64,000 nt of DNA, from the NCBI GenBank assembly GCA_024220525.1, contig JAMYWO010000107.1:75244-139243 (forward strand), written 5' to 3'. The position numbers were made by a program, and so were the translations under genes. Within the stretch, counting starts at the first letter, position 1; each line of letters opens with the position of its first letter. The notes under the pieces were generated by a model, which saw nothing but the letters and a program-made list of their open reading frames with translations, did not search any database and was not told the DNA's origin. Of the stretch, positions 12,258 to 24,823 are shown piece by piece. This DNA comes from Cochliopodium minus. Its lineage: Eukaryota; Discosea; Himatismenida; Cochliopodiidae.

Positions 12258-15089
12258 TTAGTTCATCTCGGTATCAACATCACTAATTTGTTTATCAAGT
12301 TGAGATTTTTTTCTCCAAAGAAAAATTGCAATCAGAACCAAAACAAAAATAGAAAGACCAACAACTCCCAAAATGATTCCAATAATTGCTCCAATTGGAA
12401 TTCCTCCTTTACAGTTTGCATTCAAAGATGAAGAAAGAGATACAGAAAGAGTATTCTGTTGATTATTCACTGTTGATCCAATTTTATCACATTTGTTGTT
12501 CACATATGTTGGTTTCACACTCAATTGATTTTTATTAAAATTGAGTTGTTGAGTACAGTTGTAATTTACCAATGAAATATTCACATTTCCATTTTGAGGT
12601 TTTTGATCCAAAACCAAACTTATGTTTCCACTCAATGTAACACATCCTGAAACATTTAATGCAGCTCAAAAAATTAAAAATAAAGATTAAGAGAATAAAA
12701 TAGATAATAAAAAAAAATTTTACTGTTTCTATTGCTTGATGGTGAGATCAAAATAACAATTGATGTATTTGAAGTTTGATTAAAATTTCCATCAACAAGA
12801 ATGCTTGATCCATTCAATGTGAGTGTTTCAGTTATTTCCAAATTTCCACCAATCACGATTGTTGTTTGATTCAAAGTGATTGTTTGTGAAATGGTTGTTG
12901 TGGTGTTTGAAAATAAAGGTGCGTATTTGTATCCCCAATTTTCTCCATTTAAAACACAAGTGATATTGAAAACTGAAGAATCTACGATTATTCCACTCGT
13001 TGGACATTTTTCACAATTTATCACTTGGTATAAACATGGTATTGTTGTTATTGATGGAACTAATGTTGGAACTAAAGTGGATGGTTCTATAGTAGAAGGT
13101 TCTATTGTAGGTGTCAATGAAGAAGGAATTATAGTTGAGGGTGTCAGAGTAGAAGGTTCTATTGTTGATGGTGTTGATGTTGATGGTTGAAGAGTAGACG
13201 GTATCAATGTTGAGGGTTCTGTTGTGGAAGGGGTCAACGTTGAAGGTGCCGTAGTGGAGGGTGCCGTAGTGGAGGGTGCCGTAGTAGAAGGTACTGTAGT
13301 AGAAGGTGTATTTGTTATTAATGATAAAAAAAAAAAAATCAATTTACTTGGACAAGTGTTAACTCCATATGAATAATAATATTCTGAAAGTAAAGAGTCG
13401 CCTCCCCAAATATTAATCTAAAAAATTTTCGGTTAACAAATTTGTTATAAGATTTAAAAAATCACCTGATCAAAATTTGAAAGAACAACGTTGTATAGGT
13501 CAACACACGACAAAGAAGTGTCATTTAAACTATTTATAATACTTGGATCGTTTCCAAAAGCTCCAAAAGTATTAGTTTGATTGTTGAAATACACATTGTT
13601 CAAAACTAAGGAAGAATTTGGAGAATCGATATCTGTATTTCCAATCAAGTTTCCAATAAATGATCCGGTTATTTGCAAATAACCAGAAAAATACATGTTA
13701 TTCATTGAAATATTAGTTTCTGGTCCTTGAAGCAATCCAATTAATCCTAATTAATGTTAACATAAAAGATATCAAATATTGAATTAACTCATCGTTTACC
13801 CCCTGAATTGGTCGAAGGCAAAGTTCTAGAAATAGTAGCTTTGACATAAATGTCGCTCATATAAACATAATCAGTCAATGTGGACGAATAATGAAGCCTA
13901 ATTGAAAATTTTATATTTAAAAAAAAAAAAGGAAGAAATATAATCTACCCTATTACTCCTCCTACACTTGAACCCATAATCTTTACATTTTTTCCAACAT
14001 ATAACTGAGTCACTGAAGAAAAACAAAAGTAAGGTTTTGAACAAAAAAATTTTTAAAATTTACAATTCATCCCATAAAAAGATTCACCAACTAGAGATTT
14101 ATTAATAAAATTAATTAAAATATTTTTAATCATTACACAAAGCTGCTGTTTCTGCCAAAGTATTAAAGATTGTGCCTTGAAGTACACCACTCCTTGTCAC
14201 TACTATATTGGCACTTTGACCCACTAATCCGCCTGGTGAATATAAGTTTTGATTTTATTGAATTTAATTTTAATTCTAAAATAAAACTTGCCAGTAAAAG
14301 GATTATTTGCTTGGATAATTATTTGAGAAGCATTATTTTGAAATCCCAAATTATGACAGTTGCTGATTGTGCCAGGGAACATTAATCCAGCTCACATATC
14401 ATAGGTTAAATAATCAAAAAAAAAATTCAAAAATATTTTACCAAATCCTCCAACATTCTGTCCTCCCATAACTCCATTAACTAATGTATTTTGAGCAATA
14501 CAACTATCTATAATTCCACTCATAGATCCGACTATATAAAAGGTAATAAAGATTAACAAGAAAAAAATAATTTATACCTATTCCTCCAAGATATCCTATG
14601 CCTGATACATAATTCGAAAGAGAGGGATCTGTTGTATTCAAAGTGATATTGTAAATATTGGCATTTGAACATGTTCCACATAATGATCCCACAAATTGTG
14701 ATGATCCATCTCCAACATTGAAGTCCAATAAAATGATATTTTTTAATGTGCAAGATGTTCCACTGAATATTACCCCTTTGAATAATTTCAAATAATATGA
14801 AAATTATCTTATAAATATTTTTATACGTTTTTTTATCCCTTAAAGAACAATTATTTTGATTTTTACCATTATTGCTTGTAAAATTGATGATTTTGTTAAA
14901 TTGTCCATCCAATGTTCCCTGGAAGTTTGTGATATTGCTGATAAAATTAAAATTGGTACAATCGATAGTTTGATTCAAAGAGTAGTAAACTGTGGTATTT
15001 CCTGTGATCAAATTTTGAAGATCATTGCAGGAAGAAATTATAATGACTGATGAAACACATTTTATCAAAAAAATTATCCCCAACAACAT
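12258..15089 (-). CDS. GLUG/beta-helix, mucin-stalk, single-pass surface protein, copy C
   Basis: The layout matches copy B: signal peptide from ATG 15089 (MLLGIIFLIKCVSS), GLUG-like rungs on separate exons (for example NIILLDFNVGDGSS, GIGYLGGI), a rung ending SLSCVDLYNVV, a shorter Ser/Thr/Pro stalk, the CLYQVINCEKCP module, and the terminal membrane helix with WRKKSQLDKQISDVDTEMN. Rungs in the middle are clearly diverged from copy B, while the last 800 bp are nearly identical including an intron. A variable ectodomain on a homogenised anchor is typical of surface families kept by gene conversion. Ligand and function are unknown. Confidence 0.84.
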
Positions 15090-15257
15090 TATCTACATCA
15101 AAAATTTAAAGTCAAAAAGTATTAGACTAATCTATCCAAATCTATTTACCATTTTGTTCAACATTTTTTTAAATTTTTCAATCAAATAAGCAAATTTACT
15201 ACACTCTTTAGAAATTTCATTTTTGAAATTATCGATTTAAAATAATTCGCTAAATTT

Positions 15258-15300
15258 TCGAGTTAATTCTAATTTATTTCGGTTTCAATATTCCTTGCTC
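15258..15300 (-). pseudogene. Relic of the 3' end of a further surface-protein copy
   Basis: The bases here align with the last codons and 3' flank of copy B: NIETEIN-stop against NVDTEMN-stop, then attagaattaa in both. Nothing of the upstream membrane helix survives. It marks the end of a deleted fourth tandem copy upstream of copy C. Confidence 0.55.
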
Positions 15301-15505
15301 AGAATCTCCCATTGGTTTTAATTTTGGATCCAAGATATCGAAAAGCAGTAGCTAACATCTGATGAAAAAAACACACTGAACCAGGATAGTGACAATATGA
15401 CTTATACGTAAATCAAATTTTATAAAACATTTCCCATAAAGTGAAATAAAAATTTAAATGAAAAAAATTTAATTTTTTTAACAGTGTGATTTTGAATCCT
15501 TCCGA

Positions 15506-18500
15506 TCAATTCTGAGAAGGATAAATAATAAATAGAATGGAAGAGTCACCCTTCAAAATCTCGGTAGTTCTGTGATCGAGGTAACCACGAAGAAGCTTGA
15601 TGGATAATCTAAAGTTAGATTGATAAGGAGAAGACAAGTAAATGAAACGATCAGAATCACGTTTTTTCTCGAACACAATTTCGTAAGAGTAATTCAATTC
15701 ATCGAAGCGAACGAAGTGATCGAAAACTTCGACGGAGATCTTGATCTGGATGAACTCCATGTTGGGTGCGATGATGACGGAGATGGGAGGCAAAGAATTC
15801 TTTTGGCCAATGATGAGAGGATGATGAGAATTGTTTCCTTGAAAGAATAAAAAATTAAAAACATTTAAATTCAAAATTAAAAAATAAAAAAAATTTTGAA
15901 TTTTTAAATTTTGGAAATCAAAAAAAAATATATAAATTGAAAAAATACCCAAATTGAGAGAATAGATACACTCGGTTGGGAAATATGGAGAAGAATGAGG
16001 TTTGAAGGTAACTTTGTTGTTATTGTTGGAGTCGTCCTCGTTGGGCTTGTTGGGGAGGTAGAGAGGGTTGTGGGAAGAGGAGGACTTGTTGAAGCCAGAG
16101 ACAAAGTTAAAGTTGTTGATCTCATTGTTGTTGACAGGGTTGTTGAGCATCTTGGGGGACAAAAAGGAGTGGCCCAAAAGGGGGGTAGAGTTGTCGATGA
16201 GAGAGGAGAGGTTGGATCCGCTGGTCTTTTTGGATGAAGGGGCGGAATCCACACCGAGGCTGATAGAGAGACCGTTGTTGATGCTGAGGGAGAGGTTCCC
16301 GTTCTGACTTCCGAAACCGGGGATGTTCTCCTTGCTGCTCTTCTTGGAGTGGATGCTCTCGAGGTTGGTATTGATGTTGTTGTTGTTGTTGCTGTTGATG
16401 TTGTTGTTGTTAGGCAAATTCTCACCAGAAGATTGCTTGTTTCTGCTTGCTTGTTTTTGCTGTTGTTGAGATTGTTGAGAATGAAGTTGTTCAACGACGA
16501 GCTTAGGAACAATGTTGAGAGAAGAAGGAGTTTTGTTCAACTTTTGGGTGGTAGGAGTACTATTTTGTTGTTGTTGAGTGGTGGTAGGCTCGACCACTTT
16601 TTCTTGGGGAGGAGGTGTTTTCCCGAGGTTTGGCACCTTTATTTCGGGCAAAGTCTCGAGGGGCAGATCTTTGGTCTCTCTTTCCTTGAAGTATTCTTCG
16701 TTGAGTTCCTTCCCGTTGTAGTTTCCGTTCTTTTTACACTCGTCGATGATCTTTTTCCAGTTTTCGTCTTGGCACAAAATGTAGGGATCTCCAACGAACA
16801 CCAACATCATGCAAGCTCTAAACAGTAAGATCAATAAAAACAAAAATAAATAAATAATAAAAAATTAAATAAATGTAAATAAAATAAGAAAAACAAAAAA
16901 AAATAAAATAAAATTATAAAATAAAATAAAAACAAAAGAAAAATAAATAAAAATATTAAACAATAACATATTAAAAATTAATTTAAAACATTTTAATTCA
17001 CCTTGTAATGGAAGTGTTTATTCTTTTGATGTTCTTAAGAAAACCGAGCCCAAAGTGTTGGTCATTGTTGAGATGCCTCTTGGAACTTCTGACAGTGGAT
17101 ATGATGAGGATCTTTTTTTCGTGACCTTGGAACTCCTCCACTGAGCCCACTTTCACATCACCATATCCCTTTTCTCTTTGTAATCTCAAATAGTCTCTGA
17201 TCTTTTTGGTTTGTTTGAAAAAGGGAGTGATGACACCTAATTACAAAAAAGTAAATCAATGAATAAATTTTGAAATGTAAAATACAAAATTTGAATTGAA
17301 ATAAAAAATAAAATGAATAAAATAACATTTATAAAATAAATAAAAATAAAAAATATCAAATGATACCAATGTCCTTTGGATCCACTCCTTGATTTTCTAC
17401 GAGATAGTCTATTTGAATGTACACACTCTTTATTTCCTCGATGTTGAAAAAGGAAGGAGAACCTTTCTCCCTCTCATCAACTCCTTCCACAGCGAAAAAA
17501 TAAATTGGAAAACTAGGTGTGACGTTATAAGAAAAGTCAAAGGCAGGAATATCTTCGTCATCAAAGTTGGCTTGAGGTTTGATTTTTCCATCTAAGAAAA
17601 AATTAAAAAGTTTTATAAAAATAAAATCAAATAAAAATGAAAATTAAAAAAATTGAAAAATTTTTTACCATAAAAGAGATCAGAACTCAATTTACATATT
17701 GCATGATGTGATCTGTAGTTGTTAGTCAAGTGTACCCCACAAATTCCCGATTGTCTATATTGGCCGTATTTGAGGTATAATCTTTCCATCAACGAGTGAT
17801 CGAGTTTGTGGTTGATGGCACTTTTAGAGTGCAAATGAGGACCTAATATAAAATAATTAACCAAAAAGTATTTAAAAAAAAATGAAAATAAAAAAACCAT
17901 TATTTATTTTCTCAGTATTTAAATATTTTTTTTTAAATCAATTACCTAACTGTTTTGGATCTCCAGCCAAAACTACGACAGTTCCCTTGTGTTTGTTGTT
18001 AGGAACGCTGGCAAGAGACAAGGGGATGTTGATTTCGGCTTCCATCAACTGAGCAGCCTCATCAATGAGAATATGAGTGAAATATTGGTTTGGGAAACCT
18101 ATACCAACTAGTTGACCCGCATTCATGCAAGTGGTAGCTATGATTTTGTATTTCAAGAGATCTTGTTTATCAGGGATGAAGAATAGATTGTCTCTTCTGA
18201 TTGTGTAGTCCAAGATGTGAGGAAACTCAAATTTCAGCCCAAAGAAGTTGGCAAACGCAGAAAACAACCTGAACATTTCTTTGTTGGAGATCCCAAATTC
18301 GATCAAAGACGAAACGATCTTATTAACTGCATTATTTGTAGGAGCACAAATCAAAATCTTTGCATTTTTCTATTTTTTTAAGAAAAAAAGATAAGTATAA
18401 TCTAAATGAAATAATTTCATTACTTCTCTTGTGTAAATTTGTTTGATTATTTCAATCAGAGTTCTACTCTTTCCAGTACCAAAAGGACCAAACAACAAAA

Positions 18501-20654
18501 ATGGAAATTTACGTAATTCAACATTAATATCTTTTTTAAGAATAGACTCCACTGCGAGCTTCTGTTCCAAGTTTTCCTCTATCGCACTGTCGATATATTT
18601 TATCTTGAGATCCTTTTTGTAAATGTCATCTCTTCAAAAAAAATTTCAACTGACAAACAAAAATGTAAATTAAAAAAAAAAGACTTACACATTTTCGGGT
18701 CTGTAACATAAAAAGATTTTAAAAAAAAAATAAAAAATAAAATTAAAACACAAATTACATATTTGGAAAAACAATTGACAAATCAAGATTCTTCACAGCT
18801 CTGTGCATCATTCTTTCTTGTATGTTGGGCTTAGTAAATCTGACATTAAACTTTGTGTCTTGAGGAAATTTAGACTGAAATTCAGAGCAAAACATGACTA
18901 CTAGAGACTCCTCTTCTACATCGTGGATCCACCCTTCGTACTCTAGATCATAAGTACCAGAAACCCATGCAAAAACACGATCACCCTTCAAAACGGATGG
19001 TCTTCTCTCGGAAAGTCCCTTTTTTTAAAAAAAAAAAATTGCGAAGGATATAAAAAAAAAATTTGATTAAAAAATAATTTACTTTGACTATAATCCTAGT
19101 AATTGGTTCGGGATAATACTCACCCCTTCCGTCATAGTATTTCCCAAGATCCAAATACTCAAAGTTTGTGTCTATCAAGTCGTATCTCCTCAACTGCTTC
19201 TTAGTTTCAGCTTCTTCGATCCACAAAAGATACTCTATCAGATTGACATAGTTTTCCTTAGTGCACCAAGGTTTTAGACCCAAGAAATAACTTTGATTAT
19301 CAATATCATTCTGTTGAAAAAAAAAAAAAAAAAAATTTATTTATATAAAAATGGAAGAATCTTACCTGAACTATCTCTGGCACTGGATATACTTCCAGAG
19401 TCTTCTCGTAGTTTGTCTCGTAGGTTATGTGTTTGTGTACTTGTGACTTTCTTGTTGGAGGAAAAGCAGGGATGATTTCTCTTTGGTGTGTGTCAGGTTG
19501 TACCTCTTCATATTCGCCATCTTTGCTGATGGAGGGATCTCCCACCTGGATGTATTCGATCCATTTGAAATATTCATTGTTATCAAAAAGAATAACAAAG
19601 ACTATTCTATATCCACCTAAGTATCAAAGATAAATAAGGATTAATATATCTCGCATATTTATATGGGGAATATATATTCATTCAAACACATAAAAATTTT
19701 TGAAAAATGATATCATATCAAGTTGAATCGTATTTATATTGGTTTCATACAATAATTAGGTGTTGGTATAATTATTTTTCTTACCTAATACTTTTGTTTC
19801 GAAATTTATCTTTACTTCATATTCTCCGTTTGGTTTGATAGTTTTGGAATCATTGGATTTAATGATGTTATCCTCTATAAAGAGATAATATTTTGGATTG
19901 TGGAATGAAAAGACTTTGAGAAGCTCTATTTCTTCATTGGATTCATTTTTTATAATTATCTTCCAAGCATTTCTATCATTCACATTGAAGATCTGATTGT
20001 TCTTCTTATTTTGCATTATTCTATATAATGTAATTGTGAAAAAAAAAACTTTAACATTTATGGAGGATTAATGATTCGAAGAATCTCATTAAAATCATTG
20101 AAATGAATTATAAAGGAATATTTGTATAATATAAAATATTATAAATGGTAATCAATAATGATGATCTCACCTTATTTTTTGCTTCAAATTATCTGGTTTC
20201 AATTTGCTCAATAGACGATCTTGTTTGTAAATTTTTTCTGCCCAATAAGAAGATGGTGACTCATACTTCTTCAAGAATACAAATTTGGTGATATTGGGTA
20301 TATTAAAGATCTCATTTGCGAAATCAGAAGACCAAAAAGTGACACATGCATTACCATCATTTGTCCTATTGATATTTGCAACTTTTTGTTGCTATATTAT
20401 AAGAATATTTTATTTTAGATAATACTTTTGAATTAATCAATTATTACACTTCCTAAGATTTCCATTATATAATTATCACTCTTATTTTTCACTCCATAAA
20501 CCATCACATTATTTTTTGAGATATATTTCTCTCCCACAAGCTCTTCCTCTTCTTCTCTGCTATTTATCACATCATTTTTCTTCTTCTCATTATTTTTCTT
20601 TTTCTTCTTTTGGGTTTTCTTATTTTCTCTCCATTGATTTCCTTTTTTTGACAT
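15506..20654 (-). CDS. MOV10/SDE3/Armitage-type superfamily 1 RNA helicase
   Basis: A minus-strand gene of about 14 exons runs from ATG 20654 (MSKKGNQWRENKKTQKKKKK) to 15506, roughly 1,200 residues. N-terminal exons are Lys-rich, then carry a beta-sandwich (AWKIIIKNESNEEIELLKV, IKPNGEYEVKINFETK) like the domain preceding MOV10 helicases. The helicase core has every SF1 motif: I GPFGTGKS, Ia ICAPTNNAVNKI, II ILIDEAAQLMEAE (DEAA), III LAGDPKQLG, IV NNYRSHHAI, V VGSVEEFQGHEKKILI, VI INTSITRACMMLVFVGDP. The spacing and the STVRSSKRHL block point to the Upf1-like MOV10/SDE3 branch. Known relatives are 5'-3' RNA helicases acting with Argonaute in RNA silencing and retroelement control. The C-terminus adds a long Gln/Asn/Ser-rich tail (about 15900-16600) and a final beta-rich exon. 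The tail is absent from typical family members I know. Confidence 0.9.
19648..19673. repeat. Dispersed 26-bp repeat in an intron (copy 1)
   Basis: The sequence atctcgcatatttatatggg and the next six bases (gaatat) occur identically at 53310-53335, and tcaaacac follows at a short distance in both. Both copies lie inside introns of unrelated genes. Confidence 0.75.
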
Positions 20655-20822
20655 TTTTAATCAGATATTTTGCTTTTTTTATTTTTTTTTATTTTATCAA
20701 ATTTTGTAATAGATAAAATTGTTATAACCAAAGAGGTTAAAAATGAAAGACATGTTGCAAATTTGAAAGAAAAATTATTTTGCGAGATAAATTATCTAAA
20801 TGTTTGTAAATCAAAAAAAAAA

Positions 20823-23800
20823 ATGTCAAATGACAGTTTATTTGATCAAGTAATTCATAGATCCTTTTTTAAAATACTCAACCATATGTATTTATCAGTT
20901 TATTTTCCACATCTCAAATAAAAATTATGTTGAAGCAAAAAAGTTGATTCCTGGATCATTAGAACAAAAAGAGAAAAAGTTTGGAAATAGTTGGCTTCAT
21001 TGTATTTGCAAATATGTGCACAATTACGAGATATTCTTACAATTCATAAAGTTGTCAATTAATAAGGTTGATTTTAATGTGAGGAATTATAAGGGAAATA
21101 CCGCATTATCTTTGTAAGATATTCCAACATTACAACTTTGATAACAATAATTTTCTTTTCTCAAAAGGGCTTGCGAGTATAATCCAAATTTAGAAATATT
21201 CCTTTTTATAATAAAAAATGGAGGAAATATGAAGGTAAATCTGATCAAGAATAAATTTTCAATTAAAATTTAAAGAAAAAAAGAGATATAATCAACATTT
21301 GAGCTCTGCATTTCATTATGTAGTAAGAAATAAAAATGTGGGTAAAATATATTTTTTTTAACCTGATCATATTTGTGCAAACTCTTTTATTGTTTATAGA
21401 TATTGTAAAATATGTGATAGATAATGCTGAGGATCTTCAGTTTGACATGTACTCCAGAAATATCAATGGAGAAACACCGATTCATATGGCATTCAAGTAC
21501 AATCTAAACCTTGAATTGATCAAATATTTTTGTGAAGATAAAAAGTATGAAGTAAAGTTCAACAAATATGGGACTGATAACATCACATACTCCATTTTCA
21601 ATCAAAGTTTAGATGTCATAAAATATCTCTTTGAATTTTACAAAGTGGATATAATCAACAAAACAAATAAAAAAAGAAACAATCTACTTTTTATTGCTGC
21701 TTTAAAAAACAGCAATCTTGATGTAATTGATTATCTTCTCGAAGCTAAATTGGATCCCCTCGCAAAAAACAATGAAAACGAAACTCTTGCATTTTATATT
21801 TGCGAAAATCGTAACTTTGAGACAGTTAAATACTTGATAGAGAAACTCCAACCCGATCTCACCGCAGTAGACAACAAAGGAAATACGTGTTTGCATTCAG
21901 CATGTACCAATAATGAGAATTTGGATGGTAAAATTAATAAGAAAATTGAGAAAGAATGAAAATGATTAATTTTAATCATGTAAAAATTTTTTCGACAGTT
22001 ATCAAATATCTGATCGAGGAAAAAAAGCTAGATTACAATGTAAAAAATAAAGCAGGTTACACACTCCTCCTCTCAGCAGCTTCATGTAACAAAAATTTGG
22101 AAGTTCTGAAGTACTTGGTAGAAAAGATCAAACTTGAGCCTACCCTTTGCGATAATGAAAGAAACATTTTGCATTTAGCTGCAGAAGGGAATAAAAACTT
22201 GGATGTCGTGAAATACATCGTAGAAGTAATGGGGATATCCGTTAGTAGTACCAACATTTACGATAGTACTCCCTTTCATCTTGCTTGTTTGGGTAACGAG
22301 AATCTTGAGATTGTAAAGTACTTGATCGAGAAAAAGTCCAATGTCACTCTTGCGAACAAAACTGAAGATACTGCACTTCATTTTTCTTGTGAATCTAATT
22401 TTAATATTGGTAAATTTGAAAAAAATAATTCTATTTATAAATAAATTTGTTTGAAGATTTTTCTTTCGAAGAAATTTATTTTTTATCATTTTTGTTCAAT
22501 GAAAGATATCACAAAGTACTTGCTGGAAGAATTTGACTTTAAAGTCGATGTCTTGAACTCTTATCGAGAAACCCCCCTTTTCATGGCTTGTTTCCAATCC
22601 AACAACACGGAATTGATCCAATATCTCATCGACAAAAAGGCAGATTTCCATCACAAAAATGAAAATGAAAACAATATCTTGCACATGGCCTACCAAAACA
22701 ACTCCAACTTAGACGTGATTAGATATTTAACAGAGAATTTTGACATAGAAATGGACCAAAAGAACGTTTATGGGAACTCTCCAGCTCATTTCGCCTGTTT
22801 ATCTAACAATGTGGATATATTAGAGTATTTGTCGCAGAACAATAAATTAGACATGGGCAGCAACGAGTATGGCAGCACTTACTTGCATCTTGCTTGTGAA
22901 GAAAACGATAATTTGGGTACTATAAAAAACTTTTTTAAATTCTTGGAAAATTTTCATTTTTTTTTTTTAATTTAAAAAGATGTTATAAAATTGTTGATAG
23001 AAAAGTATAAAATGGATCCCAATGCCAAAAATAATGATGGTGAAAGTTCCCTCAACTTGGCTTGCTTCTGCAACAAAAACTTGGATGTCATAAAGTATCT
23101 CATCGAAGAAGCCAATGCGGATGTAACCACCATGACAGATAATGAGAATACTCTCTTGCACGTTGCAACTCAAAACAACGAAAACTTTGAAGTAGTGGTA
23201 AATTTTGAAGATTTTCTTTTTTTTTCATTTTTAAAACTTTTTTTTTGGAGTCGAACAAACCAAACAAGAATCAATATATTTAATATTTCACAACCCCAAA
23301 AATTTTTTTTTTGGAGAATTTTATCATTATAGTGATATTGTGCAATAGTCACTGTGATTTTAAATCCATTATTCTTGAAATCTCGAACTAAAAATTCAAG
23401 AATTTAAATTAATTTTTTTTTCTTAAACTTTCATAACTCAATAAAATTTCTTCTTTAAGAAATACTTGACAACTGTGAAGGGGATCGACAGCACCAAGAA
23501 GAATGTTTTGGGTAATACTTTCTTCCATTTTGCCATCATTTTCAACAAAAACTTGGAGCAAATCAAGTTTTTGATTGATGCACTTAATCCCGATATCTTC
23601 GCTCTTAACAACCGGGGAGAGAATTCCCTTCATATGGCGGCTGAGTCTAACACCAACTTAGATGGTAAAAACATTTCATTTTAAATTGTTTTTCTGTTGT
23701 TATTTTTTTAATTAAAAATTTAATTTAAAATTATTCAATTAAAATTTAATTTTAATTTTTTTTTTTTTTTAAATTTAGTTACAAAATTTTTTCTCGAATC

Positions 23801-24670
23801 CAAAATTTCTCCTTATGACGAGACTGAAGACAAAGAGAATCCCTTCTACTTGGCTTGCTTCGCCAATGAAAATTTAGAGGTGGTCAAATATCTGTCCGAG
23901 TTCTATCTCGACCACCTCAACAAATTGAATCATAATGGAAACAGTTTCTTGCACTCTTCCTTTCAAAACAACAAAAACTTTGACGTTTTGATATTTTTGT
24001 GTGATTTAGCGAAAAAACATGTAAGAAATTACAAAGCTTTATTTTTTTCATTTAAAATAATTTAAAAAAATTTATTTTTTTTAGATTTTTCAACAATTAT
24101 TTTTAATCTCCATTTTTTTTTTTAGAACTTCAGCATTCATGAACCAAACAAGTTTGGAAACAGCGCCCTTTACTTCGCTTGTGCTTACAATCCTAGTGTC
24201 AAATTTATCAAATACGTCTTTGACAACTTTGAGTTTGATCCAGAGTTTGTTAATACGGATGAAGAAACTGTTTTTGAATTTGTGCTCAAAGAAGGAGAAA
24301 ATTTTGACACTACTCTTTACTTATTCTTGAGATTCTGTGATACAAAAGTAATATAATATGATTTTGTTTTTATTAAAAAACATTCTATTTCAAATAATAT
24401 TTAAACAAAAATTTTTGTTAGGGATCTTCTTTGGATATCTCCCTCATCAATGAAAAATTAAATGATTTTGAAGAATTCATTCAAGAAGACGAAATTTGGT
24501 CTCCTAAACTTCACACTCAATTCGACATCAAGGTTCAGACCAAAATCAAAGTTTTCTTGATGTGTTTGAAATACAATAATTTTTCTCTTGGCAAAGTCCC
24601 GAAACCTCTCATCAAAATGATCCTTACTATTTATGCAACAGCCGTTTTTAAAGATCACTATGATCTTTGA
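20823..24670 (+). CDS. Long ankyrin-repeat protein with a C-terminal SOCS/F-box-like box
   Basis: Exons join in frame from ATG 20823 (MSNDSLFDQ, then a 51-bp intron, then FIFHISNKNYVEAKKLI) to TGA 24670, about 13 exons. The product is nearly all ankyrin repeats, about 25-30, with cores such as TPIHMAFKYN, NILHLAAEGNKNLDVVKYI, TPFHLACLGN and SLNLACFCN. Introns repeatedly fall at the same place in the repeat (…NLD/V…), so single repeats are exon-shuffling units. After the repeats comes a spacer (DEIWSPKLHTQFD) and a box, VQTKIKVFLMCLKYNN with GKVPKPLIKMILTIY. The box is shared with three other genes here and with no frameshift. No catalytic domain is present. A scaffold or substrate-receptor role in a cullin-type ligase is inferred. 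Confidence 0.88.
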
Positions 24671-24823
24671 TTAAATTTCAATTGAACTTTATTTAAATTC
24701 TATTATTTAAACCATTTTGTAGTTTAATTTGACTTTTTTTAATATCTTGTCTCTAAATTTTGATCCTAAAGATCTTTACAAGAATTCAAATTTGATAAAT
24801 AAAAAATTCAAAAAAAAAAAAAA

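Noticed and set aside
15995-16828. Several plus-strand frames across the helicase tail
   Set aside because: They are antisense to the N/Q/S-rich tail, whose minus frame joins the helicase exons in phase.
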